Of a stretch of DNA of 64,000 bases, positions 62,054 through 64,000 are shown one piece after another. The first letter of the stretch is position 1. The number at the start of each line of letters is the position of its first letter. The stretch comes from CAJUPY01 sp051871275 (GTDB taxonomy: Bacteria; Bacteroidota; Bacteroidia; Bacteroidales; Muribaculaceae), in the NCBI GenBank assembly GCA_051871275.1, contig JBJECR010000116.1, forward strand, positions 1-64,000. Direction: 5' to 3'. The notes under the pieces were generated by a model that had not been told where the DNA came from, did no database searches, and saw nothing but the letters and a program-made list of their open reading frames with translations. A program made the translations under genes and the position numbers.

Positions 62054-63415
62054 TCACTTTATCATACCCGGATTTTCCGCTTGCATGTCTTCCGGCAAGT
62101 TTTCTTTTTCATCTGCATTTTCTTCCTTCTTGGCAGACATTGCAGCCGTACGGCTCACGCTCAGCATAATACCAAAGGCAAAAGACGTGACAAGGATTGA
62201 CGTTCCACCTTTTGATATCATTGGCAAGGGCTGACCGGAAACAGGGAAAAATCCGGTATTGATGCCTATATGGAACAGTGCTTCAAACACTATAAACACA
62301 GCCATTCCTATAATCATCATTGCAGGATAAGCACGGCGGCAACGTGATGCTATTCGTCCGGCTCGGAAAAGAATGGAGAGATATATCACCAGCACTATTA
62401 TACCGCCTACAAATCCCCAGTCTTCCACCACTATAGAGTAAATATAGTCAATGTTCGGCAGCGGCAATCGCGACACCTCGCGGGAGTTGCCCGGTCCGTT
62501 GCCTATCACGCCTCCATGTGCCTGAGCCATACGTGAATAAACCACCTGGCGATTTTCGTCTGTGATAGGTTGCTCGTAAAGCGGAACGGTGTCACCATTC
62601 AGCCAGCGGTCCAGACGTGCCGTCCAAGTGCCGGAACGACCGAAAATGCCGTTTTTTTTCTCCTTGGCTTCTGCAGTTTGGACTTGTTCACCGGCTGTTT
62701 GTACATCTGACGGTGCTGCCTGAACCACTTCCGTAGTCTGCTCTTTTTTGTCTTTTGAATCACCACTCTTGATAAGTGAATGGATAAAAAGCACGCCTAC
62801 ACCTATCATCATATACACCACCAGCAAAAGTCCCAGATGCTTCCAGCGTATGCCACCCAAAAACATCATTGACACTGATATTGCCATAAGCAAAACGGTG
62901 TTTGTAAGTCCCTGAGTGATAAGCAATCCGCCAAACACGGCAACACATATTGCTATGATTCGTACTCCTCTCGCGGATAGTTTCTTTTCCTTGTCTTGCG
63001 ATTTTGATGCCACAAGGGCTATCACCGCTACTGCAGAAAGTTTTATAAATTCCGACGATTGCAACTGGAAACCTAAAATTTCTATTGAGCGAACGGCATT
63101 GTTTGCACCAAAACCAAAAAGAAATACAACAATAGCCAATATAATACTTAATAATACCATAAGCGGCGTTAGCGGCAATAAATGGCGATAATTAAGCCTT
63201 GACGTGGCAAATGTTACAGCAACTCCCAGGGCAAGCGTGATGCCATGCCTGATTATCGGACCGAATATATTGTTCGGACTTACTTCCGGCGATGATGCAC
63301 TGCTCACCTCTATTATAGAGATGAAAACAAGTGCCAGGTATGCTCCCCAGATGTACTTGTCCGCAGGACGGGAAAATTCCGTGCTGCTCGGGTTTGTTGT
63401 TTCTGCTGTTGCCAT
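62054..63415 (-). CDS. ftsW: Lipid II polymerase / division protein FtsW
   Basis: 453 aa SEDS protein with ten predicted membrane segments; family motifs include FGFGANNAVRSIEILGFQLQ, QAHGGVIGNGPGN and NTGFFPVSGQPLPMISKGGTS near the C-terminus. It polymerises peptidoglycan at the septum with its cognate PBP. A hydrophilic Gln/Thr/Lys-rich stretch of about 45-50 residues (SGDSKDKKEQTTEVVQAA...) interrupts a loop in the middle, longer than in typical FtsW. A 45-residue charged C-terminal tail is also present. Confidence 0.94.
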   Translation of the reverse strand: MATAETTNPSSTEFSRPADKYIWGAYLALVFISIIEVSSASSPEVSPNNIFGPIIRHGITLALGVAVTFATSRLNYRHLLPLTPLMVLLSIILAIVVFLFGFGANNAVRSIEILGFQLQSSEFIKLSAVAVIALVASKSQDKEKKLSARGVRIIAICVAVFGGLLITQGLTNTVLLMAISVSMMFLGGIRWKHLGLLLVVYMMIGVGVLFIHSLIKSGDSKDKKEQTTEVVQAAPSDVQTAGEQVQTAEAKEKKNGIFGRSGTWTARLDRWLNGDTVPLYEQPITDENRQVVYSRMAQAHGGVIGNGPGNSREVSRLPLPNIDYIYSIVVEDWGFVGGIIVLVIYLSILFRAGRIASRCRRAYPAMMIIGMAVFIVFEALFHIGINTGFFPVSGQPLPMISKGGTSILVTSFAFGIMLSVSRTAAMSAKKEENADEKENLPEDMQAENPGMIK

Positions 63416-63427
63416 TGTTTTCCGGTT

Positions 63428-64000
63428 TTATAGCGCTTTTACGGCATCCTTAAATTGGCGACCGCGATCCTCATAGCTCTTGAAGAGGTCAAAACTTGCA
63501 CAGCAGGGTGAAAGAAGCACGGTGTCGCCTTCCGTAGCCGCATTTTTGCAAGCAGTGACTGCATCTGCAAGCGAATGAGTATCAATCACTTGCACCGTAT
63601 CGCCAAAAAAGTCCACAATTTTCTTGTTGTCTTTGCCCATTGCCACGATAGTTTTCACTCTTTCCTGCACAAGCGGCAAAATCTCCGTGTAGTCATTGCC
63701 CTTGTCTTTTCCGCCAAGGATAAGCACGGTGGTTTTGCTCTTTGGCATGCTTTCCAGAGCATACCAGCAAGAATTTACGTTTGTGGCTTTGGAATCGTTT
63801 ATATAGCGAACACCGTCAACGTCTTTCACGTATTCCAAACGGTGTTCCACACCTGCAAAGTCTGAAAGTGAACGGCGTATATCTTCCTTTTTCACGTCAA
63901 GAAGACAGCCGGAAAGACCTGCCGCCATAGAGTTGAAAAGATTATGCAGTCCCGTCAGAGCAAGGTCCGCACGCGGCATTTTGAGTGACGTTTCCGGAGT
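63428..64000 (-). CDS. murD: UDP-N-acetylmuramoylalanine-D-glutamate ligase MurD (C-terminal part)
   Basis: The frame is open to the right edge, so only the last ~190 residues are visible. They carry the MurD C-terminal domain: LTGLHNLFNSMAAGLSG, HRLEYVKDVDGVRYINDSKATN (substrate-binding segment), LILGGKDKGNDY and VLLSPCCASFDLFKSYEDRGRQF. It adds D-Glu to UDP-MurNAc-L-Ala. It lies 12 nt upstream of ftsW, the standard dcw order. Confidence 0.96.
   Translation of the reverse strand, partial: TPETSLKMPRADLALTGLHNLFNSMAAGLSGCLLDVKKEDIRRSLSDFAGVEHRLEYVKDVDGVRYINDSKATNVNSCWYALESMPKSKTTVLILGGKDKGNDYTEILPLVQERVKTIVAMGKDNKKIVDFFGDTVQVIDTHSLADAVTACKNAATEGDTVLLSPCCASFDLFKSYEDRGRQFKDAVKAL

Overview
The window looks like a chromosome segment from the order Bacteroidales (Prevotellaceae/Muribaculaceae-like gut lineage). 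Evidence: a fused SecDF, a DUF2723 membrane protein, secreted proteins with type IX secretion (T9SS) C-terminal sorting domains, a DUF4271 gene beside hemD, the dcw order murD-ftsW-murG-murC-ftsQ-ftsA-ftsZ, and many promoters with the Bacteroidetes -7 box TAnnTTTG in place of -35/-10 pairs. No rRNA, tRNA or CRISPR array was seen.

Layout. (1) 1-668: remnants of a mobile element, namely the 3' end of a probable relaxase gene and a truncated UpxY/NusG-type antiterminator. (2) 763-14978, plus strand: a conflict/defence island. It holds a 2307-aa protein with an N-terminal OST-HTH/LOTUS-like domain and a sacsin-type HATPase, an SF1 (UPF1-like) helicase fused to a PIN nuclease, an AlbA_2/Schlafen-type regulator with a second ATPase domain, an XRE regulator set among TTAGTC direct repeats, and a TOTE-type primase-helicase-PLD protein. 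(3) 15145-26946, minus strand: a run of accessory genes bracketed by two paralogous putative structured RNAs of about 310-325 nt, each with a TATATTTG promoter. Inside are a giant WG-repeat protein (25 repeats of 34 aa), three small proteins, a five-gene RiPP-like cluster (precursor, ATP-grasp, GNAT, radical SAM/SPASM, and a 547-aa two-domain protein), a PD-(D/E)XK nuclease and an esterase-zinc ribbon fusion.

(4) 27-45 kb: core genes (secDF, LTA-synthase-like, recQ-recJ, queG, polysaccharide deacetylase, a T9SS cargo protein) mixed with solitary AAA ATPase and Fic genes. Each solitary gene has its own set of short repeats directly upstream of its promoter. (5) 45.8-50.8 kb: a DUF2723 glycosyltransferase-like membrane protein and a BspA-like LRR secreted protein. 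(6) 51.0-52.7 kb: a compact type II restriction-modification pair. (7) 53-64 kb: housekeeping genes (tatD-like, yidD, rnpA, hemD, DUF4271) and the division/cell wall cluster from ftsZ back to murD, which runs off the right edge.

The strongest candidates for undescribed biology are the RiPP-like cluster with its unusual enzyme set, the pair of covarying RNAs around it, the LOTUS-HATPase plus UPF1-PIN gene pair, and the gene-specific iteron promoters of the loner ATPase/Fic genes. All identifications come from reading motifs by eye. No database search was run.
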